Notes under the pieces: generated by a model
Told to the model about the DNA's origin: nothing
Database searches by the model: none
What the model saw: the letters and a program-made list of their open reading frames with translations, nothing else
Assembly (NCBI GenBank): GCA_035551995.1
Contig: DASZME010000094.1
Span: 115,860-179,859, forward strand
DNA: 64,000 nt
From: RYN-428 sp035551995
GTDB taxonomy: Bacteria; Planctomycetota; Phycisphaerae; Tepidisphaerales; Tepidisphaeraceae
Direction: 5' to 3'
Made by a program: the position numbers and the translations under genes
Part shown: positions 1-8,713 of the stretch, in pieces
How the letters are laid out: every line of letters starts with the position of its first letter
How positions within the stretch are numbered: position 1 is the stretch's first letter

Positions 1-37
1 AAAACGAAAATAAAGTTCTTAAGCGAGATGACTTCCT

Positions 38-730
38 ATGCAAGAACCCGTAGCGCTAATCACCGGAGCCGGACGGGGAATCGGACGCGCGGCGGCTCAA
101 TTGCTGGCTGGTCGGAATTATCGACTCGCATTGCTCGCTCGCACCGAAAAGGATCTGGAGGAGACCTGTTCACTCTGCGGCGGCGGGCTGGCCTTGCCGA
201 CCGACGTGACCGATCCGAACGCCGTTGAACGGGCGGTCGCGCAGACGTTGGCGGCACATGGGCGCATTGACGCGATCATCCACTGCGCGGGGTTGGCGCC
301 GGTGCGGAGCGTCGCGGAGATGACGATCGACGAATGGCATTCGACGATCGATACGAATCTGTCGGCGGCGTTTTATCTCTGCAAGGCGGCGTGGCCGGCG
401 TTCGTGCGGCAGGGGGGCGGAGTCGTAGTGAATATTTCATCGATGTCCGCGAGAGACCCCTTTGCCGGTTTTGCCGCGTATGGGGCGGCGAAGGCGGCGG
501 TCAATCTGCTGGGGCTTTCGGCCGCCCGCGAAGGCAAGCCGATCGGCATACGGGTCCATACCATCGCGCCGGGCGCCGTCGAGACAAGCATGTTCCGACG
601 GATCATGACGCTCGAGCAGTATCCCACGGAACAGACGCTTGCGCCGGAGGATGTGGCGCGCGTGATCGTGCAATGCGTGGTCGGCGACCTTCGCCATACC
701 AGCGGGGAAGTAATTTACATGCAGAAGTAG
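38..730 (+). CDS. SDR family NAD(P)-dependent oxidoreductase
   Basis: A 230-residue classical short-chain dehydrogenase/reductase. The Rossmann cofactor motif TGAGRGIG lies at about residues 9-16, the structural NISS motif near 130, and the catalytic YGAAK (YxxxK) near 147-151. The length is typical of the family. It is expected to reduce or oxidise a carbonyl or hydroxyl group in the cytoplasm, but the substrate cannot be read from the sequence. The start is the first ATG; its Shine-Dalgarno is weak. A palindromic repeat with a T-run follows about 80 bp after the stop and could terminate transcription. The gene stands alone, with no operon partner visible. Confidence 0.9.
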   Translation: MQEPVALITGAGRGIGRAAAQLLAGRNYRLALLARTEKDLEETCSLCGGGLALPTDVTDPNAVERAVAQTLAAHGRIDAIIHCAGLAPVRSVAEMTIDEWHSTIDTNLSAAFYLCKAAWPAFVRQGGGVVVNISSMSARDPFAGFAAYGAAKAAVNLLGLSAAREGKPIGIRVHTIAPGAVETSMFRRIMTLEQYPTEQTLAPEDVARVIVQCVVGDLRHTSGEVIYMQK

Positions 731-812
731 TCAACGGTCAAAAGCTTTTTGCGTGGGCGGAAAGGTCTGCGCGGAAGCTGGCGAATGCGCAAAAGACAGG
801 TAGCGTTCGTCC

Positions 813-880
813 GTTTAGCGGCCCCGCTTGCGGGGCGTTTTTCGCGAGCAAGGGCTCGCTACGCGACCATGAAAACGCCC
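813..880 (+). repeat. Dispersed palindromic element, copy 1
   Basis: Copy 1 of a family found five times in the window. It begins GTTTAGCGG, followed by the core palindrome GCCCCGC-TT-GCGGGGC at 821-836 and a run of five T (838-842). A second hairpin, GCGAGC-AAGG-GCTCGC, lies at 844-859. The hairpin plus T-run would work as an intrinsic terminator for the upstream SDR gene. The outer GAGCATTT / AAATGCTC ends seen in copies 2 and 5 are not preserved here. Confidence 0.75.
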
Positions 881-912
881 TATTTTTCGATTTTTCCGGT
901 ATCGCCCGGACG

Positions 913-1197
913 CTACTCGAAATTCAACATTTCGCTATGGCAGCCGGGCGCCCCGCAGGCTTGCGCGAGGCGGTGGACGTTTTCACACATCGTCTTGTAT
1001 TCGGTGGTGCTGGCGAGAATTTCCAACCCGCGCTCAAGGCTTTCCAGGTCGGCTTTGCTGACGATGACGCAGATGTCGTCGCACCCGCTGCGGGTGAGTT
1101 CAACGCGGCCATGGCCGCAGGCCACTTGTTCGTGGATTTTAGCGATCGCGTCGCGAAGGCGCAACACGTCTATCGACTGGAAAAGTTCATTTGGCAT
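913..1197 (-). CDS. Orphan Phd/YefM-like antitoxin
   Basis: About 94 residues. The pattern fits the Phd/YefM antitoxin fold: an N-terminal beta/helix part, then RVELTRSG, a VIVSKADLESLE segment and a helical tail with LEILAST. In the family the N-terminus binds operator DNA and the tail wraps the cognate RelE/Doc-type toxin. The internal ATG at 1197 is chosen over the longer frame because AAAGG sits about 9 bp upstream and the family homology begins there. No toxin gene follows on the same strand: 731-912 holds only the dispersed repeat. This is therefore an orphan antitoxin, or one recruited as a small regulator. Family assignment is moderately sure. Confidence 0.6.
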   Translation of the reverse strand: MPNELFQSIDVLRLRDAIAKIHEQVACGHGRVELTRSGCDDICVIVSKADLESLERGLEILASTTEYKTMCENVHRLAQACGAPGCHSEMLNFE

Positions 1198-1415
1198 GCT
1201 GTGAAGCCTTTCAAATCCGCTTAATACGTGACGATCGCAGGTCATTAGTCGATTCGCACGAACCTGTTGATGTGTATGGACCAAATGGGCTGGAGGTTCG
1301 CCATTTATCCAAGATTTATAATAGGCGGGGCAAGATGCCCAACGACGATGCGTGACACCCTAGCCGGCGCGCTGCTTCATGAACTGGTTGGCGAACCGAG
1401 CGCGGACCGACGCGA

Positions 1416-1600
1416 ATCACCCGCAATCGTTCGGATTCCGACGGACTCGCGCTGGAGAACTATGCGGCGGGCCTCAGTGATCCGGGAATCATTATCGTCC
1501 GCGTCGGCGCCTTAGCGACCCGCCACCGCGATTGCGCGCCCAGAAGTTGGCGTTCCCGCGGTGATCGGTTCTTCTGACGAGACTTCGATATCGGCGGGAT
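1416..1600 (+). pseudogene. Possible remnant of a PEP-utilising dikinase
   Basis: No intact gene occupies 1198-1651. One frame (from about 1431) reads RSDSDGLALENYAAGLSDPG, resembling the nucleotide-binding part of PEP synthase or water dikinases. A second frame (from about 1528) reads AIARPEVGVPAVIGSSDE, resembling the mobile phosphohistidine domain (HAAIARELGVPAVVG pattern), but without the catalytic His. The two frames differ by one base. Together they suggest a badly decayed dikinase fragment. The match is by eye only and short, so this is tentative. Confidence 0.3.
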
Positions 1601-1651
1601 ATTATGGTGTTTCGGGCGGCGCGCTTATCCGATTATTCTAGTTTTGGAATT

Positions 1652-2089
1652 TCATACCCGTCCGTAAATGTACTCATTCAAGTAATGAATCTCCATGGAC
1701 TGCTGCGTCGCGTGCCGGGCGTTGATGTCGCCGATGGAGATCAGGCCCAACAGCTTCCCGTCTTCCTCGCAGATCGGAATATGGCGGATGCGGCGGCTGC
1801 GCATCATTTCGCTCATTTCCTCAAGCGTGGCGTCGGGGCCGCAACAGACCACGTCGCGCGTCATCACTTCGCCGACGCTGATGTCGCACGCCTGGCGGTC
1901 TTCGCCGATCACGCGCTGAAGTACGTCGCGCTCGGTGAAGATGCCGGCGACGCGTTCGCCGTCCATCACCATCATGGCGCCGATGTGGTGTTGGTTCATC
2001 TTCCGCGTCGCCTCGAGGACCGTCTGGTCCGGGGTCGTGGAGTAAACGTGCATCCCCTTCTCACTGAGAATTTCAAGAGCGGTAGGCAT
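1652..2089 (-). CDS. CBS-domain pair protein
   Basis: A 145-residue stand-alone Bateman module: the first CBS motif spans about residues 8-65 (including GIFTERDVLQRV) and the second about 75-135 (including LLGLISIGDI). Such proteins bind adenine nucleotides or related ligands and regulate partner proteins, but no partner domain is fused here. The start has AGGAG about 7 bp upstream. The gene is monocistronic, divergent from der. The heptamer array at 2238-2283 lies in the shared upstream region. Family is sure, ligand unknown. Confidence 0.9.
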   Translation of the reverse strand: MPTALEILSEKGMHVYSTTPDQTVLEATRKMNQHHIGAMMVMDGERVAGIFTERDVLQRVIGEDRQACDISVGEVMTRDVVCCGPDATLEEMSEMMRSRRIRHIPICEEDGKLLGLISIGDINARHATQQSMEIHYLNEYIYGRV

Positions 2090-2237
2090 CTGATGCTCCT
2101 CTCGGAATATGTGGCGGGCGATAGCGGCGAAGGCCGTCCGCGCGCGGGTGATACGGTGAAATGGAACGACAAATACAGTCTACGCAGATCCGACCGCGCA
2201 ATGCAACATCGTGAAAATTATATCAATGTGCGGGATG

Positions 2238-2283
2238 ATCTGAAATCTGAAATCGATCTGAGATCTGAGATCTGAGATCTGAA
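2238..2283. repeat. Heptameric tandem repeat ATCTGAR x6
   Basis: Six copies of ATCTGAA/ATCTGAG (2238, 2245, 2256, 2263, 2270, 2277) with one 4-bp interruption at 2252-2255. The period is exactly 7 bp, as in the short tandemly repeated repetitive sequences known from cyanobacteria. It lies between the divergent CBS gene and der, ending 92 bp before der. Other 7-bp-period arrays occur at 16 kb and 17 kb in this window. Confidence 0.85.
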
Positions 2284-2375
2284 TTTGATGTCTTAGGGTT
2301 TTAAATTTCGCGGCGGGGATACCTTCAACTCCCGGCTAAATTGCTATTCCCCCGCGTCTGCCCAACAATAGGCCA

Positions 2376-3932
2376 ATGCCTACTCTTCCAAAGATCGCGA
2401 TCGTCGGCCGGCCAAATGTCGGCAAAAGCAGCCTGCTCAACGCCATGATCGGCAAGCGCATCAGCATCGTTCAAGACATGCCCGGCGTCACGCGCGATCG
2501 AATCTCCATCCCGCTTCAGATCGGCGATCGCTTCGTCGAACTCGTCGATACCGGCGGCTACGGGTTCGTCGATCCCGATGAACTGACCGAACACATTAAG
2601 CACCAGATCGAAATCGCGATGACCCAGGCGCAACTCGTCCTGTTCGTGGTCGATTGCGTCGAGGGACTTACCGGCGCCGACGAAACGATCGCGTCGCTGC
2701 TCCGCCGAAAGGGAATCAAGACTTTCCTGGTGGCCAACAAAGCCGACGGCGCGAACGCCGACGTCGCGCTTGGCGATTTTTCGCGGCTGGGGCTGGGAAC
2801 GCCGATCGGCGTGTCGGCGCTCAACGACCGCAATATCGATAGGGTGATCGACGCGATCAAAAAGAACGTCGATCTTTCCGACGCCCCGCTTGAAGTGCCT
2901 CCGCCGCAAATGATGGTGGCGATCGTCGGCAAGCGCAACGCGGGAAAGAGCACGCTCGTCAACGCGTTTTCCGAAGTGTATGAGGGGCAGGGCGATCGCG
3001 TGATTGTGTCGGAAGTGCCCGGCACCACGCGCGACAGCGTTGACGTGCGGTTCGAAAAGGACGGAAAAGCGTTGACGGTCATCGATACGGCCGGCGTTCG
3101 GAAAAAACGCCATATGGTCACCAACGATATCGAGTTTTACAGCTTCCATCGCGCCCAGCGTTCGATTCGTCGGGCCGACGTGGTGCTCATGCTGATCGAC
3201 GGCGCCGAGCCGGTGAGTGAGCCGGACAAAAAATTGGCCCAGTATATATTTGAGCAGATGAAGCCGGTGGTGATCGTGGTGAATAAATGGGATTTGGTGC
3301 GCGATCGCGCGCGGGCGATGCACAAGGAGAAAGACGACAAGCCGGCGCCGGTGGACGACAAGGAATTGATGGAAAAGTACCGGGAGTATCTGGATCAGGA
3401 GATCAAGAATCTGGATTTTGCGCCGATCGCGTTTGTGACGGCCAAGGATATGCGGAACGTGCAGACGGTGCTTGACGTGTCGCAGCACCTTTTCAAACAG
3501 GCCAGCGAGCGGGTGACGACGGGTAAGCTGAACACGGCGATTCGCGAGATTCTCGCCGAGCGGCATCCAAGCACGCCGACCGGCCGCAAGGCAAGAATAT
3601 ATTATGTGACGCAAACGGACGTAAACCCGCCGACGATCGTTTTGTTCGTGAACAAGGTGGAATATCTGAATGATTCGTATCGACGGTTTATCGTGAATCG
3701 GTTTAGGGAGTTGCTGCCGTTCGCGGAGGTGCCGATCAATCTGGTGGTGCGGCCGCGCGAGCGGCGCGACGCGACGGCGCCCTCTCTGGACGAAACCAAA
3801 GGCGGTTCGGGCAGCGACGAGAAGGCGCCGCCGTTGGCGCCGCAACGGCCGGTAAAACCGCGGCCGCGGGCGCGGGCGACGCCCGGCCGAAGAGGGACCG
3901 CGAAAACGCGAGGCAGCGGGCGGCGAAGCTGA
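2376..3932 (+). CDS. der: Ribosome-associated GTPase Der (EngA)
   Basis: A 518-residue double-GTPase needed for 50S ribosomal subunit maturation. The first G domain has GRPNVGKS (about residues 9-16), a DTGG switch and NKAD. The second has GKRNAGKS (about 186-193), DTAGVRKK and NKWD. A KH-like domain follows (about 355-445, ending VNRFRELLPFAEVPINLVV). The last ~60 residues are a basic, Pro/Arg/Lys-rich tail longer than in the E. coli protein, probably an RNA-binding extension. The start is the first ATG of the conserved N-terminus. No operon partner is present, and a repeat-rich gap follows. Confidence 0.97.
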   Translation: MPTLPKIAIVGRPNVGKSSLLNAMIGKRISIVQDMPGVTRDRISIPLQIGDRFVELVDTGGYGFVDPDELTEHIKHQIEIAMTQAQLVLFVVDCVEGLTGADETIASLLRRKGIKTFLVANKADGANADVALGDFSRLGLGTPIGVSALNDRNIDRVIDAIKKNVDLSDAPLEVPPPQMMVAIVGKRNAGKSTLVNAFSEVYEGQGDRVIVSEVPGTTRDSVDVRFEKDGKALTVIDTAGVRKKRHMVTNDIEFYSFHRAQRSIRRADVVLMLIDGAEPVSEPDKKLAQYIFEQMKPVVIVVNKWDLVRDRARAMHKEKDDKPAPVDDKELMEKYREYLDQEIKNLDFAPIAFVTAKDMRNVQTVLDVSQHLFKQASERVTTGKLNTAIREILAERHPSTPTGRKARIYYVTQTDVNPPTIVLFVNKVEYLNDSYRRFIVNRFRELLPFAEVPINLVVRPRERRDATAPSLDETKGGSGSDEKAPPLAPQRPVKPRPRARATPGRRGTAKTRGSGRRS

Positions 3933-4036
3933 AGGCAGCGGCCGGCCGGGCGGAGAACATCAGCCATTCACAGGTCGTCACTTGCCATCCACACGGATGG
4001 CGCCCACTAAATGGACTCACGCGGTTACGCGCTCTA

Positions 4037-4078
4037 CTCCCTCGCCCGGTAATCGGGGAGAGGGTTGGGGAGAGGGTT
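4037..4078. repeat. REP-like CCCTC/GAGGG palindrome
   Basis: CCCTCGCCCG and CGGGGAGAGGG pair around a short loop, followed by a second GGGGAGAGGG and a T-run at 4077-4082. This is the common intergenic palindrome whose translation gives the frequently mis-annotated peptide LSPTLSP. Downstream of der, the T-run suggests it can also end transcription. With the element at 4137-4262 it accounts for most of the 3933-4441 gap; the rest shows nothing recognisable. Confidence 0.6.
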
Positions 4079-4136
4079 TTTTGAAATGATGCAAGCCGCG
4101 TCAAATCCGCGAGCTGTCAAAGAAGCCCTCACCCTG

Positions 4137-4262
4137 CCCTCTCCCGGAGTAGGGCTTGTCGATTTATACAATTTCGTCTTACAAACCTCGTGTTCTCACG
4201 AAGAATGACGGTGAAAACGCGGAAAACCCAATTAAATCGACAAGCCCCGTACCGGGCGAGGG
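4137..4262. repeat. 126-bp inverted-repeat element
   Basis: Arms of 30 bp at 4137-4166 and 4233-4262 are near-perfect reverse complements: the inner 15 bp (GGCTTGTCGATTTA block) match exactly, and the outer CCCTC-CCCGG parts differ at a few positions. They flank a 66-bp spacer with no ORF. The form fits a MITE-like element or a long RNA hairpin. No second copy was seen in the window. Confidence 0.7.
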
Positions 4263-4441
4263 TATAAAAAAAGCGCGCGTGATCGCGAAAGCTATTTAGC
4301 CGGGAGCTGATCGATCATTGGCCGACCATGGAAGGGTCGTCGCGTCGCAATCCACGCTCACTCGCCGTCAATCAACGACATGGCACGGATGGAAAATCCG
4401 TGCCATGTCTTTCAACCGGGCTATTCACCGATGGTGCGAGC

Positions 4442-7400
4442 CTACTGCTTGGCGGCGGCGTCGGGCCGCTGGTTTTGCATCTGGGCGACGCGAACGTAGT
4501 AATTCTTGATCATCTCCTTATAGGCGGGAGGACCGCTTTGCTGGGAGGCGTTCATCAATTCCTTTTGCATGATCGGCGGAAGCTTGGCCCAGTCACTGGC
4601 GCTGATGCCCAGCGCCAGAACGGCCGCCGGGGGTTTGTTGTCGCCGCCGGTTTCGTTGGCCGCGATTCCCAATTTGGGGTCGGCGACGGGGTGGGGGTGC
4701 TCGCCGGGCTCGGTACCGGGTTCGGTTCCCTGTTCGGGGGGACCTTGACCGGGAAGGCCTTGCTCGGCGGCTTGCGCCGCCTGGGCAAGCGCCTGGGCGG
4801 CTTCGGCGGCGGCGGCGGGATTGGGCTGCAGCGCCTGCTGCTGCGCCTGGGCCGCTTCCTGCGCCGCTTGCGCGGCGGTTTGCTGCGGCTGGCCCTGGCC
4901 GGCGTCGGGCTTGCCGGCATCAGGTTGGCCGGCGTCGGGTTGACCGGCCTGTGGCGGCTGACCTGCATCGGCCTGGGCTTGTGCCGGGTCGGCGGCGGCT
5001 TGCGCCTGGGCCGGATCGGTGGCGCCGCGAAGCGCCTTATCGGCTTTGGCTAACGCCTTTTGAGCGTCGGCCTGCGCCTGGGCGGCGTCGGCGGGCTTGG
5101 CGGCGGCATCGGCCTTGGCCGCGTCCTGCTGCGCTTGGGCCGCCTGATCGAGCGCCTTGGCGGCGGCGTCGGCGCGCTGGGCGAGGGCCGGGTCCTGCTG
5201 GGCCTGGGCTTGCTGAGCGAGTTGCTGGGCGGCTTGCTGGGCTTGTTGCGTTTGCTGGGCAAGCGCCAGCTGCGGCTGGGCCGACTGCTGAGGCGCCGGG
5301 GCGGCGGCGGCGTCGGCCTGCTGCTGCGCCTGTTGTTGCAACGCCTTGGCGATTTCCTGCTGCTTGGCCGCCAGATCCTTGGCCTGATCGGCCGCTTGAG
5401 CCGCCGCCTGCTGATTGTCCGCCTTGGCGGCGGCTTGATCGGCCTTGGCCTCGGCCTGGGCGGCTTGGTTCAATTCCGTCGCCGCTTTGGCCAGTTCCTG
5501 ACCGGCTTGGTCGGCGGCCTTCTGCGCGTCCTGCGGATTCGCCGCGGCCGCCGCCTGCTGCGCCTCCTGAGCGGCCTGCTGGGCGTCGGCCTTGGCCGCC
5601 TCGGCGGCTTTTTGCACGTCGGCGTCCTTGGCGCCGGCGTCATTCTGTTTTTCCACCTTGTCTGCCTGCTGCTGCACCTGCTGGGCGGCCTGTTCCACTT
5701 TCGCCGCGGCATCCTTGGCGGGGCCGGCGTTGGGTTGTGCGGCGTTCTCCTGCTTTTGCAGATCCTTCGCCGCCTGGTCCGCCTGTTTCTCGGCGGCCTT
5801 GGCGTCCTGCTGATTCTGCTGATCCTGCTGTTGCTGCTTCTGCTGGTCGGCGGTAGCCGTCGGCTTGGCCGCTTGCGCCTCAAGCTTCTTGGCGTCCTGC
5901 TTCAACTGGTCCGCCTGCTGCTGCGCCTGCTGGGCGGCGTTCTGAAGCTCATGCTGCTCAATTTTCTTCACCAGATCCTGCTGCTGATTCGCATCGGGCG
6001 CCTGCGCCTGGGCCTGCTCCAGCGGCTTCTTGTCGTCCTTGGCGAATTGCTTCACCTCTTCGTTGAGCTTCTTCTGCTCCTCGGCCAACGCGTTGGCGGC
6101 TTCCTGCGCCTGCTGCTTTTCTTCCTGCTTTTCGCTCTGATTTTGCAGGTCGGTCTGCTTCTGCTGTTCCTGCTCGACCTTGTTCTCCAACTCCGCCAAC
6201 TTCTGGGCCAGTTGCTGGGCATCACGATTCTGAAGCGTCGGATCCTTCCGCATCGCTTCCTCAAGCTTCTTGATGGCCTCCTGCTGCTTGAGTTTATTCT
6301 CCAGCTGCTTTTCAGGATGCTCGGCCATCTCCTTGGCGACTTCTTCCTGCTTCTTGGCCGCGTCCTTGAGGGCTTGTGCCGCCTCGGCTTTCTTCTCGGC
6401 TTCTTCCACCTTTCTCAAAAGCTGTTCCAGCGCGTCGCGGGCGTCGATGATCTTGCCGTAGGCCACTTCGCCATCGGAATGGCCGGCCTTGATATCGGCG
6501 CCGTCGAGGGCGATTTTCGCCGTGTTGTCCGCGGCCTGGGCGATCTGGTTATCGGAAATCTCCTTGGCGGCTTTTGCCACCTCGGCGAAAGGCGTATCCA
6601 GGTAATCTCCCGCGGTTTCCGCAAGGCCCTTTCCGGTCAGCGAAATATGATCGCGAACATCGGCCAGATCGCGCACCTGCTCTTCGCGAAGCGCCAATCG
6701 GGCAAGATGATCGCGTACCACCGCGACCTTGGGACCATCCACGTTCAGGCGTTCGATCGCCTTGCGGATGGCCGCCTGCAGGTCTTCCTTGCGCATCTCA
6801 TTGAGCTTGTCCTGAAAGCTCTTTGTTTCGTTCTTGCTGATCAAGAGGGTTTGCCGGGCGGACAGGCCGGTCTGGGGATCGGGGTCGCGATTGTCGGTGG
6901 CTTTGAGCTGATAGGAAATGCGAGTCGCTTCGGCGACGCCTTCCATCCGAAGGATCGCGGGCACCGAGAGGGTCCAGGCGTCCTTGATGTTTTTACGATT
7001 CTTTGAATGGATCGCCACCGGCGCCGTCCGCTCGGGCTTGTCGTCGATTTGCAGCAGGACATCGATATGATCGACGCCGAAATCATCGCTGGCCAGGTAC
7101 ATCACCGATACGTCGTCGTCGGGGCGGACGGTAATTTGTTCCTTGGGCGAGCTGATCGCGATCGCCGGCGCCTCGTCGGCGCGAGCGGTGACGGCGCGGG
7201 CCTGGTCTTCCTTCATTCCCAGGTTGTATTGGTTGAGTAGTTTGATGTGATAATCGCCGCTCTGGGCGACGTCGAATTTCGCTTCATACACGTTCTTCTC
7301 GGCGGTGGGGGTAAGGGCGGCGACGCTCTGCGTCGGCCTTCCGTCGTCGAAGACCAACTGGCTCTTGTCGGCCGCGAGACTGTCGGTCGTGTGAACGATG

Positions 7401-8389
7401 AGGGTGATTTTGGTTCCGACGACCGCGTCGATGTTGCCGTCGTTGGCGGTGAGGGTTTTGGTTTCCAGGGCGGTGTATTTGGGGAAATCGTACTTCACGT
7501 CAAGCCGGGCGATGGCGGGGCGGGGGTTGACGGTGACGGAATAGGTCGGGCTGACCCCGCGATCGGTGCTCACCTTGTAGGTGAAACTTTGCTGAAGGTT
7601 GTTCAGCGGCAGTTCAAACTTGGTGCCGCTCTCCTGCACGAGATTCTGGCTGATGCTTTGGCCGGTGGCGTAGGTGAGGATCAGATTGGCCTGGGAGATG
7701 CGTTTGCCGCCGTCGGCGGAGATGCGGGCGACGATTTGCAACGAATCGCCTTGCGCGACGGTTTGATCGCCCGGCAGTACCGCGATGTCGGCCAGTGAAA
7801 GCGGCACCGATTTCCACGGCTCGAGCATGCTGAACAAACCGCGGAGAAAACTGTGACGGGTATGGCCGTTGATTACCAAAACCATCCACAGCGCCAAGAC
7901 CGGAACGCACATCAGCGCCCAGCGCCCGATCGCGGCATACGGAATCACCGCCGACGCGTTCACGCGCGAGGCGTCCTGCTCGGCCTGTTGCATCAGGTGG
8001 GCCAGCAACTGCGGCGAGCCGCGATAGTCGTCCCGCGACTGGCTAAGCTCGACGGCGCTGCTGATGCGTTCTTCGGAGTCGGGAACGGACAACTCCGCGA
8101 ATTGAGCGGCCCGGCTCATATTCCAGCGATGCAGCGCCGGCCGCAACCCGCGAACCGCCGACCAGATCACCGCCGTCCATACCGCAAGCGCCAGGAGAAT
8201 GCGGATGACGACCGGAATTCCGGTGGCGTATCCCAGCAACAGCGAGGCGACCAGCAAAAGTCCCATTCCGACCACGAGCGTTTGAAGCACGCCACGCGCC
8301 GCGAGCACGGTCCATTGGCGTTGAGCGACTTCCCTGAGTGGATTGGAGATGCGGGTCGAAATCACTGGGGCGGGAGCGTTGGCGGACAT
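4442..8389 (-). CDS. Large membrane-anchored Q/A-rich coiled-coil protein (DUF4175-like)
   Basis: About 1,315 residues from the ATG at 8389, which has AGGAG about 8 bp upstream; the longer upstream frame is rejected. Two membrane helices lie near residues 40-80 and one near 160-180, followed by Ig-like beta regions of an exported type (about 190-540). A very long Gln/Ala/Lys-rich helical region (about 600-1190) reads as coiled coil. The last ~60 residues return to ordinary composition with a conserved-looking block (LPPIMQKELMNAS). The architecture resembles the large DUF4175-type proteins of planctomycetes. Function is unknown; a periplasmic structural or scaffold role is inference. The opposite strand carries a long Leu/Gly-rich shadow frame caused by the repetitive codons. 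A 324-bp divergent gap (8390-8713) precedes PhyH and holds only the motif at 8644-8661. Confidence 0.8.
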   Translation of the reverse strand: MSANAPAPVISTRISNPLREVAQRQWTVLAARGVLQTLVVGMGLLLVASLLLGYATGIPVVIRILLALAVWTAVIWSAVRGLRPALHRWNMSRAAQFAELSVPDSEERISSAVELSQSRDDYRGSPQLLAHLMQQAEQDASRVNASAVIPYAAIGRWALMCVPVLALWMVLVINGHTRHSFLRGLFSMLEPWKSVPLSLADIAVLPGDQTVAQGDSLQIVARISADGGKRISQANLILTYATGQSISQNLVQESGTKFELPLNNLQQSFTYKVSTDRGVSPTYSVTVNPRPAIARLDVKYDFPKYTALETKTLTANDGNIDAVVGTKITLIVHTTDSLAADKSQLVFDDGRPTQSVAALTPTAEKNVYEAKFDVAQSGDYHIKLLNQYNLGMKEDQARAVTARADEAPAIAISSPKEQITVRPDDDVSVMYLASDDFGVDHIDVLLQIDDKPERTAPVAIHSKNRKNIKDAWTLSVPAILRMEGVAEATRISYQLKATDNRDPDPQTGLSARQTLLISKNETKSFQDKLNEMRKEDLQAAIRKAIERLNVDGPKVAVVRDHLARLALREEQVRDLADVRDHISLTGKGLAETAGDYLDTPFAEVAKAAKEISDNQIAQAADNTAKIALDGADIKAGHSDGEVAYGKIIDARDALEQLLRKVEEAEKKAEAAQALKDAAKKQEEVAKEMAEHPEKQLENKLKQQEAIKKLEEAMRKDPTLQNRDAQQLAQKLAELENKVEQEQQKQTDLQNQSEKQEEKQQAQEAANALAEEQKKLNEEVKQFAKDDKKPLEQAQAQAPDANQQQDLVKKIEQHELQNAAQQAQQQADQLKQDAKKLEAQAAKPTATADQQKQQQQDQQNQQDAKAAEKQADQAAKDLQKQENAAQPNAGPAKDAAAKVEQAAQQVQQQADKVEKQNDAGAKDADVQKAAEAAKADAQQAAQEAQQAAAAANPQDAQKAADQAGQELAKAATELNQAAQAEAKADQAAAKADNQQAAAQAADQAKDLAAKQQEIAKALQQQAQQQADAAAAPAPQQSAQPQLALAQQTQQAQQAAQQLAQQAQAQQDPALAQRADAAAKALDQAAQAQQDAAKADAAAKPADAAQAQADAQKALAKADKALRGATDPAQAQAAADPAQAQADAGQPPQAGQPDAGQPDAGKPDAGQGQPQQTAAQAAQEAAQAQQQALQPNPAAAAEAAQALAQAAQAAEQGLPGQGPPEQGTEPGTEPGEHPHPVADPKLGIAANETGGDNKPPAAVLALGISASDWAKLPPIMQKELMNASQQSGPPAYKEMIKNYYVRVAQMQNQRPDAAAKQ

Positions 8390-8643
8390 AATAAGGTCTC
8401 CTGGGAACGGGCTGGCGAACGATCGCCTTGAACATTGCCGAGAACAAAAACTGGCGATTCGCCGATATAGATGCGCGCCGGCTGAAATCATTACAGCCGA
8501 ATGGCGCGAATTGTTATGGAATTTTGGCGAGTCGGTTTCGGTTCCCTCTCTCCCGCGAAGAAGCGAGCCGCGAATATGATGCGCGGCAATCCGCGGAAGG
8601 CATGGACCGCCTGGCGGAGCGGGAGAATTATTTGGGCCGTTTG

Positions 8644-8661
8644 ATTCAACGATCAAACGAT
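8644..8661 (+). promoter_or_regulatory. Shared promoter motif upstream of the PhyH gene
   Basis: ATTCAACGATCAAACGAT contains a direct repeat AACGAT-N2-AACGAT and lies 53 bp before the PhyH start. The same 18 bp with a single change occurs at 12288-12305 before the TonB receptor, and both are followed within about 20-25 bp by TCGGCG. It reads as an operator or an alternative sigma-factor element joining the two genes. The protein that binds it is unknown. Confidence 0.5.
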
Positions 8662-8713
8662 GGTTTAACTATTACTCGGCGATGACGCGCTATTTTTCGC
8701 GAAAGGACCTCCG

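Noticed and set aside
1267..1515. An 82-codon plus-strand open frame
   Set aside because: No ribosome site and no family pattern; the nearby dikinase-like traces are in other frames.
2325..3845. A 506-codon minus-strand open frame
   Set aside because: Antisense of der; no motif, biased composition.
5060..7006. A 648-codon plus-strand open frame, Leu/Gly-rich
   Set aside because: It is the exact antisense of the Q/A-rich coiled-coil gene; its composition is what CAG/GCC-rich codons give on the other strand, and it has no domain.
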